Positions 45,380 through 56,059 of a stretch of 64,000 nt of DNA are shown here, in pieces. The stretch is taken from NCBI GenBank assembly GCA_921293015.1, contig OV121097.1, forward strand, positions 32,985,929-33,049,928, given 5' to 3'. A program made the position numbers and the translations under genes. How positions within the stretch are numbered: position 1 is the first letter of the stretch; each line of letters begins with the position of its first letter. The stretch is from Phorcus lineatus. Its lineage: Eukaryota; Mollusca; Gastropoda; Trochida; Trochidae. The notes under the pieces are model-generated. The model had not been told where the DNA came from. It worked only from the letters and a program-made list of their open reading frames with translations, and ran no database searches.

Positions 45380-46500
45380 TCTGGTACAGCCTCCTTTACT
45401 GTTACCATGTCTGCCAGATCTTCTGACGCAGGAGGGGGCACCACACCCGAATCCCAGGATTCAGTGGGTGGCTTGGCCTCTGTCCGGAATCGCCTCCAGG
45501 AGAGCGGTATTCCTGCACGAGTTGCAGACACAATACTGGCTTCGAGGAGGGATTCAACAAACGTTCAGTACGAGGATAGATGGGCCTGTTATGTGCGCTG
45601 GTGTGGCAATAGAGGGCTACTCGATCCCTTTTCTGCGGGTCTAGTGCCGGTGCTTGAGTTTTTGCAGTCCCGACTGGATGATGGCTTGGCCACTTCTACA
45701 GTCAGGGGGTACTCGACGGCCATTTCCGCATTCCACATACCGGTGGATGGAGCCCTGTTGGGTAGTCATCCGATGGTCCAGCGTTTCTTAGCAGGTGTGG
45801 ACAGGATCCGACCGCCGGTGCGGAGGATCAGCCCTACTTGGGAACTGGCAAAAGTGCTTGATTGGCTGTCAGTTAGTACAGTTTCACTGCAGTTGCTCCC
45901 ATGGAAGACGGCCTTCTTGGTGGCGGTTACGTCAGGCAGGCGGGTAGGGGATATTCATGCGATGTTCTCTGATCCCGAGCTGACTGTCTTTCATAAGGAC
46001 AGAGTCAGCATTAGGCTGCCTGACTCGTACCGTCCGAAGGTCGACCATTCATTCCACGTGTCAGCCCCTATTGAGCTACCGGCGATGCTTCAGCCGGCAG
46101 CGTCAGGGGTGAGGTCGGCGCAGCCTAAAAACATTATCTTAAAAGAACGAAGGAAATCCGTAAGTATAAGCAATTGTTCTGCTGCTATGGCGGGAATAAA
46201 GCTGGCCTCGCAGCGTTGAAACAGACCATCTCCAGATGGATCGTTTCTGCAATTTGTCTGGGCTACATCCATAAGGGGCTACAGCCCCCTGAAGGGTTAA
46301 AGGCTCATTCGGTCAGGGCGGTGGCGACCTCTAAGGCGTATACTGCGGCCCTGCCCATTGAAGAGATCTGCTCCGCAGCTGTCTGGAGCCGGCATAGCAC
46401 GTTCATCAGACATTACCAGCTTGACAAGCACTCAAGTGAGCGTGCTCGGTTTGGCAAGGTGGTTCTCTCCAGTGGGCAGAGTCGTACACCCTCTAGCTGA
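45380..46500 (+). pseudogene. DIRS tyrosine recombinase, frameshifted
   Basis: The N-terminal SAM-like region (STNVQYEDRWACYVRWCG, TSTVRGYSTAISAFH) leads to the first catalytic Arg in TSGRRVGDIHAM (about 45930). After a frame change near 46175 come the His-x-x-Arg box HSVRAVATSKA (His at 46306-46308) and the nucleophile region WSRHSTFIRHY (Tyr at 46414-46416). All four signature residues are present, though split between two frames. This is the enzyme that integrates DIRS circles. Confidence 0.88.
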
Positions 46501-46607
46501 TTGAGCTTTTACGGGGTACGTTGATCATTTTGATTGTTGTACTAATGTACTAATATCAACAACACTGCATTTTGGGCCCTGGCTGAAGACACCCGGTGGA
46601 TGGGGAT

Positions 46608-46631
46608 GGGGGGGGGGGGGGGGGGGGGGGG
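46608..46631 (+). repeat. 24-base guanine run
   Basis: An uninterrupted G tract (after GGGGAT) lies between the recombinase stop and the internal complementary region of the DIRS element. It could form G-quadruplexes. Its exact length is prone to sequencing error. Confidence 0.85.
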
Positions 46632-46821
46632 TATTTGGCTTAAATACTGTATCTGGGCGTCTTTAGCCCTACTCAGTAGCCTCCCAGGTCTTCACTGCGT
46701 TCTCAAGGACTACGGCGTGGCAGTTCATGTGACGTGGTGAGTGTTTCTTGGGTTTTTTCCTTGTACGATTTTATGTTGCAGACAGAATACCACTTCCAGG
46801 ATATTGATCTCTGGGAGTCTG

Positions 46822-46919
46822 TTTTATGCAATAGTACCCCAAGGAGGATCCCTTCTGAAAAAGAATCGAACAAACCTGCAGAGGTTTCAGATTCTTTGAA
46901 GAGGATCCTCCTTGGGGTA
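46822..46919. repeat. DIRS internal complementary region
   Basis: The left half (TAGTACCCCAAGGAGGATCC, then CTTCTGAAAAAGAATC) complements the outer left end at 41463-41500. The right half (GAACAAACCTGCAGAGG ... GGATCCTCCTTGGGGTA) complements the outer right end at 47145-47190. The two halves are joined at AAGAATC/GAACAAAC. This is the template that restores both ends during circular replication. Confidence 0.88.
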
Positions 46920-46955
46920 GGGCCACCCACCTCCCCTTATTCTGTCTGGTATGCT

Positions 46956-47155
46956 AGATTGATAAGTGGTGAGAATAGAGTTACTGCCCTTGGTGCTATG
47001 GCAACCGCTAGGGTTTGGGGCCCTGTTATGGTGGTGATATATGAGAAACACGTTTTTAATGTGGTTTTTGTATATTTTTTATTTTAAAAATAGTCACAAC
47101 CTGTCATATAGCAAAAATAAACAGAATTTATGCAATAGTACCCCAAGGAGGATCC
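46956..47155 (-). repeat. DIRS right inverted terminal repeat
   Basis: Inverted partner of 41478-41675. It is followed by a 35-base right-end extension (about 47156-47191) that has no counterpart at the left end but is complementary to part of the internal complementary region. Confidence 0.92.
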
Positions 47156-47191
47156 TCTTCAAAGAATCTGAAACCTCTGCAGGTTTGTTCG

Positions 47192-49065
47192 AATTTCCAC
47201 GCATGGCTTCAAGTTTCCCCCAGTCTCATCACTGGCACACCTTGCTGCACATCCGCCAGAATTCACCAGGGCCTGCTTGGACGTAACGTTGCAATTCTGA
47301 AATGATTCCTCTCTTGACTATCGAGATTTGGAACACGGAGGCAATGCAAAGCCGCAACGGAAGTAACGTTTGGCGAAGGATATAGTAAATCAGTCATGAG
47401 TTGTGGTTGTCTGAACCCTCAACATAATGGCACCGGAAGTTGATCTTGATAGCAGCCCATGCCATGATGCATATACGACTTTCATAAAATATAGTTAAGG
47501 GCAAAAGCTACACGCCAACGTCAATAAATGCGATGACGTTCTTTAGACACAGCTGAGGTTGACGCAACATCCATCGAAGCTTCTGACATAACGTCACGGT
47601 GTGTTACGGAGTTACCCCTGGCTTGAAGCCAATTGTTGTTTACTGCAATGCATTAAATCAGAAGTTGGTTTAATAATAGACAGCGTATACGAAAAGCATT
47701 CTGGCGTTGGTACTGTTTTACTGTGGACTGACTTTGTGTTGCCGTTCCAAACAACCTCCGCGCAATATCAGCAGCTGTCTGAAAAGTGATGCTTAGAACT
47801 GAAGTCAGACGTTATCACATAAATCACACTAGGTTGGTGTCAGTCGGCTACTGTTGCTCAGGGCAATAGTAAATCGGTTAACATGACAAATCGGGGATTC
47901 GTCTCCGTAATGGCGAACTGAATCGGCATTCAAATGTCCTTGTGAGTGTTGTCCTAACCATGATGTGGCATTTTCTTGCGGGATGGATGTTCGAATTTGA
48001 ACCAAAGTGCAGAAATGTCAAATGTGAAACGTGAAATTTGACCGCTGAATCTCGTTACTTTAGCCACACGTTTCAACATTAAAGGGCAATACCTAAAACT
48101 TCTCATTGAAACCAATCAGTAAGGCCCAGACAACTTATGTAAACATTCAAAGAAAATCTTTACCATACACATTACATGTATTTGTAGTAATTATAATGAT
48201 AATAACAATGATGATGATAATAATATTGACACGAATATGATAATCTATTTATTGCAGAATGTCAAGAAATCAAAGAAACTAATCAAATCAACATCCAAGC
48301 ATAAGCATAGGCGCATTTGGAACACAACGTTATAGGCGAACAGTGACGTCACAATGAAAAGTGATATTCTGCCAAGGGCATCATATAAAAAAATGAACCC
48401 GAATATGATTGCCCTCGAAGGTAATAATAATAGAAAGCTTTCTATAGCGCCAAATCTCCACTTTGTGAACTCAAAGCACTCTGTTCTCCTTTAGCTTGGT
48501 CTCATTCAAGCTGACATACATGGTTGCTAGCAGGTTAGCATCGACACAATGCTTACAACATCCCTATTTCTATTGGGTGAACAGAGGCACATTTTGAACT
48601 ACGTTTCCACTAAGACACCACAAGATCCTCAACTCGTTTCTCAGCGTTGGGTAGATTCACTTCTTTCAAACTCTAATTTTATCCTGGGTTTAACCCACCC
48701 ATCCGGCGAGCCGCACACGTTGTTGCTGAACATCACTGATAGTGGTCATCTGTCCTTTGAACAGGACCATGTGACACCAAGTGCTTTTTAATCGTGTCGA
48801 TATCGATATTGTGAAAAATTACATGAACATTGAAGAATTTTCTGTATATATTTTGTAAAAGTTGGCTTTTGTAGCCGAGAGAATCTTTAGGTCTTGACAG
48901 AACACAAATGATGTCGCTCATGCCAAGTACTATACTTGAATTATTTCATTTGAACAATTACTAATCATATATCCAGGGTGACCCTTTCTCTATGGTTAGA
49001 CAGAATTGGTCATTAGCATATGGAGAATGATCATATAAGAAACAAATGTGAATGGATAAGTAGTG
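47192..49065. other. Gene-free stretch with dispersed repeats
   Basis: I see no coding region. It holds one copy of a direct repeat (47924-48038), a repeat head ATAATAATAGAAAGCTTTCT near 48424 followed by ATAGCGCCAAATCTCCACTT (also, diverged, at about 19365-19410), and the fragment at 48685-48778 related to 10014-10112. Confidence 0.5.
47924..48038 (+). repeat. Direct repeat unit 1 (partner 49453-49566)
   Basis: Starts CGGCATTCAAATGTCCTTGT and ends AATGTGAAACGTGAAATT. It is close to 90 percent identical by eye to 49453-49566, about 1.5 kb away in the same orientation. Confidence 0.8.
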
Positions 49066-49164
49066 AATAATGACCCGGTGCCGAGCGGTTATGGCAAATA
49101 AACTCGCGAGGGCGTAGCCCGAGCCGAGTTTATTGCCATAACGCGAGGCAATCGGGTCATTATT
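49066..49164. repeat. 99-bp palindrome with GC-rich loop
   Basis: AATAATGACCCG at the left and CGGGTCATTATT at the right are exact complements. Inside, GGTTATGGCAAATAAACTCG pairs with CGAGTTTATTGCCATAACGC. The loop reads CGAGGGCGTAGCCCGAGC and itself folds. A further GTTTAAACCCC / GGGGTTTAAC pair at 49168 and about 49290 may mark a larger element. Confidence 0.75.
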
Positions 49165-49452
49165 TGGTTTAAACCCCTTGGGAAGTTATTTCCTTTGTTT
49201 TATTTAAAGGTAATATGCCATAACCACCATGTGCGCAGGTTGGTTATCTCATAACTACCATGGTCGGTTATGATTGAGCAGATGAGTTGGGGTTTAACTT
49301 GTTTTTTTTAACAACATTTCAGTTACTAAACAGCTGGTTTGGTTTTGAGATGTTCAATGTGAACAAACAAATGGACTTGTAAATTTTTTAAATTTCAACA
49401 AGCCGGAAATATAAGATTTATAAAGAGCGTAAGTGGGATTCGAACCCGGAAC

Positions 49453-49566
49453 CGGCATTCAAATGTCCTTGTGAGTGTTCTCCTTAGCATGGTGTGGCAT
49501 TTTCTTACGGGATGGATGTTCGAATTTGAACCAAAGTGCAGAAATGTCGAATGTGAAAAGTGAAAT
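49453..49566 (+). repeat. Direct repeat unit 2 (partner 47924-48038)
   Basis: Same block as 47924-48038. Here it is preceded by GGGATTCGAACCCGG, which looks like a tRNA box B. The family may therefore be a SINE whose head is preserved only in this copy. Confidence 0.75.
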
Positions 49567-50621
49567 TCTACACTGATTTCCCACTGTATATATTTATAGG
49601 TAATAGGTTTTGTATATTTCTGGTGTAATGGATCTAGTTTTCAGCTATAAAAACTAAATCAGGCGTGTTTAGTAAATATTCTATTGGACTCGTTCGGTCA
49701 GAAAACATCAACCCGCAAAGTGTAAAAGTATAACGTTTGTAAATTCATAAATATAAATAATTTAGTTTAAAATTATTTTGGGAGTGTTCCGCGGGAGTGT
49801 AACAAATAATAACCACAGGAGTTGGTTTCATGTTAAAAGCAACACATTTAAATAGAGGAGCGCGACTTGCACCAGGAAGTGAGGGAGGGACAGTGCATAA
49901 AGTTATGGTCGTTGATTTTACTTTTGATGTTTAAGATAATTAAAATATGAGTGTAATACATTGATTTGTGTCATGTCTTTCTTTGACGTAAGTCTATGAA
50001 GTTACTATACGTTGAATGCATGTGCGTGTATAGACGTTACGGTACGTCTTAACTTACTGCTTATGCACGTTTCCCCAAGATATAATAAGTGAGTGAGTTA
50101 TTGCTTAAAGAGCCACTCCGTGATTTTCATAACATATTATTCACCTTTGATACGAACCTAAATGCATGTTATGATATAAAATCAAAACATTTGAATTTTT
50201 CATGTCCAAGAGACATATATATGGCAAATACTGGTTTTCCATGAAAATATAAAAATAGCCTTATAAATGCACAGAAGCGGAGATCACACGTTCAGTTTAC
50301 ATGGATACTAGTTATATAACCTAACAAACACTTTCAACTCCAAACTGACCTCCTGGCGGCTTTAATTAAGTCTCCAAAATTACTTTTGGCTGTTTGACGC
50401 GCGCCACTGTCCGGATTTCGATCATAATTGCGACTTTCTCCCTTCGTATTGTCACTGTAAAAACCAATTATCTTTCAAATGATTCTTTTTGGTAACAGTC
50501 GATACTTCGCGATCGAATGACACCATTGATTAAGTTTGGCATATTTGACTCCAACAACTCACGGAATGGCTCTTTAATATTGGGCAATATTTCAGCAATT
50601 TGCGGCAACCCCAAAATATGG

Positions 50622-51310
50622 AGCAGAACAGAACAGAACAGAACTTTATTTCACTCAAGGCTATGTACATAGCATATTGAGGGTTAACAGGAGAACATGT
50701 TTGGATAATGGCGGATAAGCATGAAAATGGACAGGTTAATTGGCATTAGATTTTAGATGATTGATAATAATGCAACAGAATTTAGCTAACTTTCGCAAAA
50801 CACTTATTCTATGGCAATTAAATTATAAAGATGTTTTGAATAAAGATGGGTTTTGATAATAATACTCTGAAATGTAAATTTTTCTATACTCATAAAATAT
50901 TTTACAAATGAACAAATAATGATATTCATCACCAATGTCATTGGTATCACATAATTTACAACGTCTATTGACATATTGAACGTTATGCCATCTTCCCACT
51001 TCAACGGGCAGTCTATGACAAGATACTCTACAAAACAGTAGAGTTAGATATACATTTCTGTCTAGTTTAGAAAGATAACATTCAAAATTACTATCTAACT
51101 TGATAACCTTGTAAAATTTACATTTGGATGAGTCATTTACACATGAGAACAAATGCTGTATGAATTGGTCATTAAGGCAGCTCAGTATATTAATTTTTAG
51201 CCAATTAACAGAAAGAAAACATTGATTAATCCATATATGGTTATTACCAGTGTCTCTAAGAATATTTTTTTATGAAGTTATGGAGAATACAAAGTAGAGG
51301 TCAATCACTC
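50622..51310 (-). pseudogene. Non-LTR retrotransposon (LINE) 3' end, 5'-truncated
   Basis: On the minus strand an open stretch reads through NDQFIQHLFSCVNDSSKCKF to RVSCHRLPVEVGRWHN and a Cys/His knuckle, CKLCDTNDIGDEYHYLFIC. This is the usual C-terminal end of many LINE reverse transcriptases. The 3' UTR ends AATAAAG followed by TTCTG pentanucleotides (50622-50643), a normal LINE tail. RT catalytic motifs are absent, so it is a truncated copy. Confidence 0.85.
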
Positions 51311-51421
51311 GTTTAAGATTAAGTATAAATATCAGATTTCGGATAAGAAATATAAATCTGAATAGTGTATGATGCTAATCTCGAAATATAACAGTAATAA
51401 CAACACTCAATGCTTGAATTC

Positions 51422-51427
51422 TTTATT
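51422..51427 (-). terminator. Candidate polyadenylation signal for the 51525-52547 ORF
   Basis: AATAAA on the minus strand lies about 100 bases after the stop codon, in the right place for cleavage of a short 3' UTR. Confidence 0.45.
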
Positions 51428-51524
51428 CTGACCGATGTATTCAATCTAAGTCAGATGACAGGCTTCGTGTCCCCCAGATTTAGGAAGAAAGCTAATGGAA
51501 ACACGGAAAGCTACATTACATTTC

Positions 51525-52547
51525 CTAATGGATTACGGTAAAACTGGATTTACGTGAAACGAGTATAGGAGACGTGAATGTATGTATATCACCAATACTA
51601 CAATTACTAAACACTTCAATTGCTATGATTCGTTTCGTATTTTTAAGTGAACAAAATAAAAAACCTTTTTTCATGAGTATAGTTCTGAAGTGATTTTTAA
51701 AGATTTTGATCTTCTCTTGGCAAACTTGTTTGCCTGTGCCAGGGTCAATTTTCTTAAGGGATATATGACTATTATGGTTACATGCAAACAATACGCTGTC
51801 TGGAACCTTCATTACAGCCAAGCTAGAACATCCGAAATACTTACTTTCTTTAAAAACGAATGTCTCATTGGACGGGAGATAAGCACAGACTAATTTTATA
51901 CGAATTTTGTTTTGAAGCCAACAAAGCATGTCCTCGTAAGATGATACTTTGAAGAGTATTGATGAAGTGCGATACCATTTCAGCTCAATTTGTCCACCCG
52001 ACGTAGTGAGTTTCCAAATACTTTTCGAACTGATTGTTACTGAACACGTGTAATAAAGATGGTTCTTGTATATGTTGAGATTCTTTACATCTGATTTTTT
52101 TAAGTAAGTACTTGGTAGAGCAATGTCACCTTTGAGAGGAAGCTTTTTGATTTGTTTCCTTGTTGAATATAATAGATTCTCTGTGGCTGGATCAAACACC
52201 ATGGATACGACATTGTATATCATTCCTTTCATCGCCTTGGTTTTGTTGTTGCTGAAATATGCTTTATAGATATTTGTATACCGATACAAATATAACATTA
52301 GAATTGATGAAGTGAGTATTCGATTGGGTTTTACGCCTTGAACTAAACCTTTGGTGAGGGAATGTGCCTTTTTCGCTTTCTCCTGTGAATTAACAAACAT
52401 CAGGGAACATCCTTTGTCGCACCCAACTTCACATTTCAAAACCACGCGTTCTTTCCTATTGAAATGACCCTTTATGAAATATGTTCCATGCATTGCTTGA
52501 AGTCCATTTTGTACCATGAACAACAGCATGAAAACTGTTAACATCAT
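51525..52547 (-). CDS. Hypothetical secreted protein, single exon, possible YWTD/LDLR-B-type propeller
   Basis: An uninterrupted 340-codon frame in AT-rich DNA. I choose the start at 52547 because it yields a signal peptide-like MMLTVFMLLFMVQNGLQA. The 40 codons upstream of it lie in a SINE. The mature part has CEVGCDKGC near its start and no later membrane segment. Blade-like phrases (VSMVFDPATENLLYSTRKQI, NLNIYKNHLYYT, IWKLTTSGG, KKIDPGTGKQV) recall LDL-receptor class B propellers, but a full YWTD set is missing. I do not recognise the protein. It could be a lineage-specific secreted protein or a retrocopy of a receptor fragment. Confidence 0.55.
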   Translation of the reverse strand: MMLTVFMLLFMVQNGLQAMHGTYFIKGHFNRKERVVLKCEVGCDKGCSLMFVNSQEKAKKAHSLTKGLVQGVKPNRILTSSILMLYLYRYTNIYKAYFSNNKTKAMKGMIYNVVSMVFDPATENLLYSTRKQIKKLPLKGDIALPSTYLKKSDVKNLNIYKNHLYYTCSVTISSKSIWKLTTSGGQIELKWYRTSSILFKVSSYEDMLCWLQNKIRIKLVCAYLPSNETFVFKESKYFGCSSLAVMKVPDSVLFACNHNSHISLKKIDPGTGKQVCQEKIKIFKNHFRTILMKKGFLFCSLKNTKRIIAIEVFSNCSIGDIHTFTSPILVSRKSSFTVIH

Positions 52548-52555
52548 CTTTGTCA

Positions 52556-52655
52556 GGGTCCGGTAGTCAAGTGGGTAAGTTGTTGGTATGGTCAGTGCCG
52601 GTGATAGTTGTCTGACTTTGAGAGTTTGGGTTCGAATCCTGCAAGAGACCTTCCG
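52556..52655 (+). mobile_element. tRNA-derived SINE head, directly upstream of the 52547 start
   Basis: A box A-like TAGTCAAGTGG (52564-52574) and a perfect box B, GGTTCGAATCC (52629-52639), sit about 55 bases apart. That spacing is too wide for an intact tRNA and fits a SINE head. The SINE runs opposite to the ORF and contributes its apparent N-terminal extension when an upstream ATG is assumed. Confidence 0.7.
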
Positions 52656-53553
52656 AGAAAGGATCAAGCAGCTGATATGGGCCTAAGATGAAACAGTATT
52701 ACAACACCCCTTTAGAGAAGAAATGTTAATGAATTTAAGTCCTATGATCAAATTGTTAAATCTTCGTCTTTGCTGTACAGCCTGTAACATGAATAAATCT
52801 TCTAGACAGAACTCCCATCTTTGAATGAGCTTGCCCATGCTACCGCAACGACATTGCGCGTATATATTGCATTGTTTATCCCTCGCTTAATTGTTTTGAA
52901 AGTTTATTTATTGCAATGTAATTTGAAAACTGAACGCCAATAACTGTTCTGAGTACATTTAATCTAGTCTATGCTAGCCTTTTAGTATATATTGTAATGA
53001 GCTTGGAAACAATTTGTAGAGAACTTAGTTAATAATTTTCATGAAATTGTTTAATAAATAAATGATAAATGAACTAACTCCTGAAATATGAAAGATATAC
53101 CTGAAATGAGAAAAAAACCTCCGAAAATAACGACCAATTATTGGTAATAGTTGATAATGTTATTTTGAAGTATACTAGTTTGAAAACTTTAAGATTTTAT
53201 ATTGTGTATCCTATTCCCAAAATACAACCAAAAAACGAGTTGTTCATAAGCTATTCAGTAATAATCCTACTAGACATGGCCGTATAGTAATTATCTGCCC
53301 AAACTTTAATTGAATCTTCAGTCGTAACATTGTAAATAAATGATCATTTCTACGTACGTTGAGTAATGAAAGACCTTGACTACAACTTTTTATGTCTTAG
53401 TAGAATGGTTTTAGGCATTTTTACATTTTGATGTTTTAACAAAATTATTAGTTTGAGCTCTTTTAACGTGGAGCTATTTGTCTTATTTCACAGGTTTATG
53501 TTCATTAATTTACGATTTAGCCTGTTTTAAGTATATACAAAAGTTTTAAACGC

Positions 53554-53739
53554 TGAATAGAGAACAAGTTATATTGATTTACAACTTCTATATTGCAGGA
53601 TTGCGACTTTTCGGTGTAGATACTAACACCGTTACGTTGTTTGTATCTACATGCTTGATAACGGTGTTAGTATCTACACCAAAACGTTGCAATCCTGCAA
53701 CAAAGAAGTGGTAAATCCATATAACTTGTTCTCTATTCA
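53554..53739. repeat. Inverted repeat, 81-bp arms around a 24-bp spacer
   Basis: Arms at 53554-53634 and 53659-53739 are near-perfect reverse complements. Each contains TAACGGTGTTAGTATCTACA followed by CC(G/A)AAA, GCAATCCTGCAA and AAGAAGT, then ATATAACTTGTTCTCTATTC. The CGGTGT...ACACCG part makes a small stem-loop by itself. A diverged single copy lies at 55895-55985. Confidence 0.8.
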
Positions 53740-53985
53740 TCTCACCATTTTAAACGCTAATGAATACTTTTGAGATAACTGACATTACAACTTGTACGTT
53801 TAGATATGGCTGTTTATCATAGGATTTAGGCCTCGTACAACTTAACGGGGTCTACCAGACCCCAGCTGTAGGATTTTGCCTGCGATACATGATACAAGAT
53901 AACTGATTGAACCAGATTTTGTGTCTAGGTAGATTAACGATAATCACACAAGAAAAAAACAGATGTTTGATTATGATATAATGTA

Positions 53986-55428
53986 GGGGACACCGGGGCG
54001 CATTGGGACAAAAAAAACTTATAATCAAAATATGAAAACAAAAGACAATGAAATATGTTAACAAACTTTTTGTAGAAATGAGAAATAAAAAAGTAAAAAT
54101 TGCTGTCTCAAACTGCCCCACCCCGGGATACATTGGGACAGGACCCAGGGCACATTGGGACAATATACATATCTGTTAAAAAAATGATTAAATATACGTG
54201 ACTTCCAATAAAGATAATCACAGTGACATAAACAATAGAATATTTCTTGTAGCAGTTTCAGGTAAATTGTGAATCATTGTTCCTCGCTCGAGTTTCCATG
54301 TGACCATCTTTGATGCTTGTATGTGGTGGTGCCTTCATCCCATGTGTCCATATCAGGTGCTTGTAACTGATGGTCTCATGTGTGGGACATCTTGGGTGCT
54401 TCTGGTGGCTCATATTTTGGACATCATGGATGCTTGCAGGTCGAGGTCCAAATTGCAGTTTTTTCTATTTGTAGGAAAATAAGACTGAAATTCCTCTTCA
54501 CCGAACACATTTCGGTCCAGTGTGTGTATAAATCATTATATTTAAAGAAATATCAGCGTTCGTAAATATATGATATTCCCACTAAAAGGCTGTCATTGTG
54601 ACCCCTGCATGGATTAATTGCCAAGCATCTTTGTCCTTGTTGTATAATTTATTCAAGGGACTGTACACTTTCTGTCAAGAGGCTTTTGTTTTGGCTGCAA
54701 TGGTACGTGGCTCTGATTTATCTCAAGCAAAAACAGCACCTTATTGTGCACCTTATTGTCAACACTTATATTTACGTGGTCAACAGAGTGGTCAAGCCTC
54801 TCACTGAAAACTATTGTTGTCATTAATCCAGTAATGTGGTCAGTTCCTTAGGAATCAGCAGGAGCCCAAAGTTAGCAGTAGATCCTTTAAACGCACTCAG
54901 AAGATATTAATACTTCTAATTTATTATCATCATTTATTACCTATCATGGTTAGTAGTATTTCATATAAACAAAACAAAGAGTGTGGGCTTCAGATAGATT
55001 TATTACGATTCGACCATCGGAACAATGTCAAAATGTACCGTTGCACATTGAGACACTGTCCCAATCTACCCCGTTAGCACTGTCCTAAACTGCCCCGATG
55101 ACCAATAAAATGGTCACATGACTCCATATTGGCAAATTGAGATAGCATGTCAAATCATTACTTGTTAGAAGTTAACATAATGACAGATCTATCCAGAACA
55201 ATAAGTATCAACTGGGTTCCGTCCTTCATCTTTACATCAGATCATAATTACTAAGATGCTAAAATTTAACTCCAACTATAGAAATTTGAATATTATTTTC
55301 CAGTGAGTGAACTACACCACATTTTCAGGCATCGGCATTATTTGTCACATAGTGTATGATGTCACTTCATGTGATATTGACAGTGTCTTTCTCCTTCTTT
55401 TGAATCACTAGATATCTATGGTGTCCCC
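53986..55428. mobile_element. TA-flanked DNA element with GGGACACC ends and subterminal repeats
   Basis: Ends GGGGACACC (53986-53994) and GGTGTCCCC (55420-55428) are inverted and flanked by TA (53984-53985, 55429-55430). Just inside, the phrases GGGGCGCATTGGGACA, GATACATTGGGACAGG and GCACATTGGGACA recur at the left. The inverted forms TGTCCCAATCTACCCC and TGTCCTAAACTGCCCC lie near 55055-55100. No transposase frame is visible. Confidence 0.6.
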
Positions 55429-55894
55429 TATGGTGGCGGCATTGGTAAAGTCTTCTTCTACCTAAAGTGCATTTTGCCTACAGTCAATTTAGTATGCCTT
55501 GACCTAAAGAGGGGATGGTAGTTTGACTACAGTCATAGTCTCACATCCCTACAACTTGAATGGAATGGACCAATCTGTGTGTGATTATTGTTTTTTTTTC
55601 ATAATCAAAGTTTATCCTCTCTTCTAGGAAGTTGTTTGTGTTGAGAGTTTTTCAGGCGTGCAGTAAATAAGTAACATTATCTCCTCACAGATCTACATGT
55701 ATAAGACATATATACATGATTAAAGAGGTGTTCATGGTGTTTTTAGGGATATACATACACCACGACTTATGTTGTTGAAAGGTATGATTTTAATGCCAAA
55801 AGTGGGGCAATATGAAGGTATAGAGTAATGATTATGATTTCTTGATTTATTATTTAGTTTCTCTAGATATCAATAAGATTAAAAAGGTAAGTGC

Positions 55895-55985
55895 CTCGAT
55901 GCTTGATAACGGTATAAGGATCTATACCGAAACGTCGCCATTGTGTAATAAAGAAGTTGTACATCCATATATCACTGTCTTCCTT
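55895..55985 (+). repeat. Single half-copy of the 53.6-kb inverted repeat family
   Basis: CGATGCTTGATAACGGTATA, GATCTATACCGAAACGTCGC and AATAAAGAAGTTGTACATCC match one arm of 53554-53739 with substitutions. Compensated changes keep the central stem (CGGTAT/ATACCG instead of CGGTGT/ACACCG). Confidence 0.7.
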
Positions 55986-56059
55986 ATACTAGTAACATCT
56001 ATAATGCCACTGAAACAATTCAAGGTTAAAATGGCACTATAGCACGCTTTTCAGTTCAA

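Larger units (their letters stand above)
41463..47191 (+). mobile_element. DIRS-type tyrosine-recombinase retrotransposon, near full length, inactive
   Basis: The element has inverted terminal repeats (41478-41675 and 46956-47155) and short non-repeated end extensions. An internal complementary region at 46822-46919 contains the complements of both outer ends joined together. This is the DIRS1 layout, replicated through a circle and integrated by a tyrosine recombinase without target duplication. Order: gag-like, RT-RNase H, recombinase. The body is strikingly GC-rich against AT-rich surroundings. Small indels break every frame. No DAM-type methyltransferase domain was seen. Confidence 0.9.

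Noticed and set aside
52556..52667. Functional tRNA gene and the upstream ATG of the orphan ORF
   Set aside because: Box A and box B are too far apart and no cloverleaf forms, so it is a SINE head. The ORF is started at 52547 where a signal peptide begins.
55895..55985. Hammerhead ribozyme
   Set aside because: The stem followed by GAAAC is suggestive, but the CUGAUGA core is not intact (CTTGATAA instead). I therefore report only a structured repeat.
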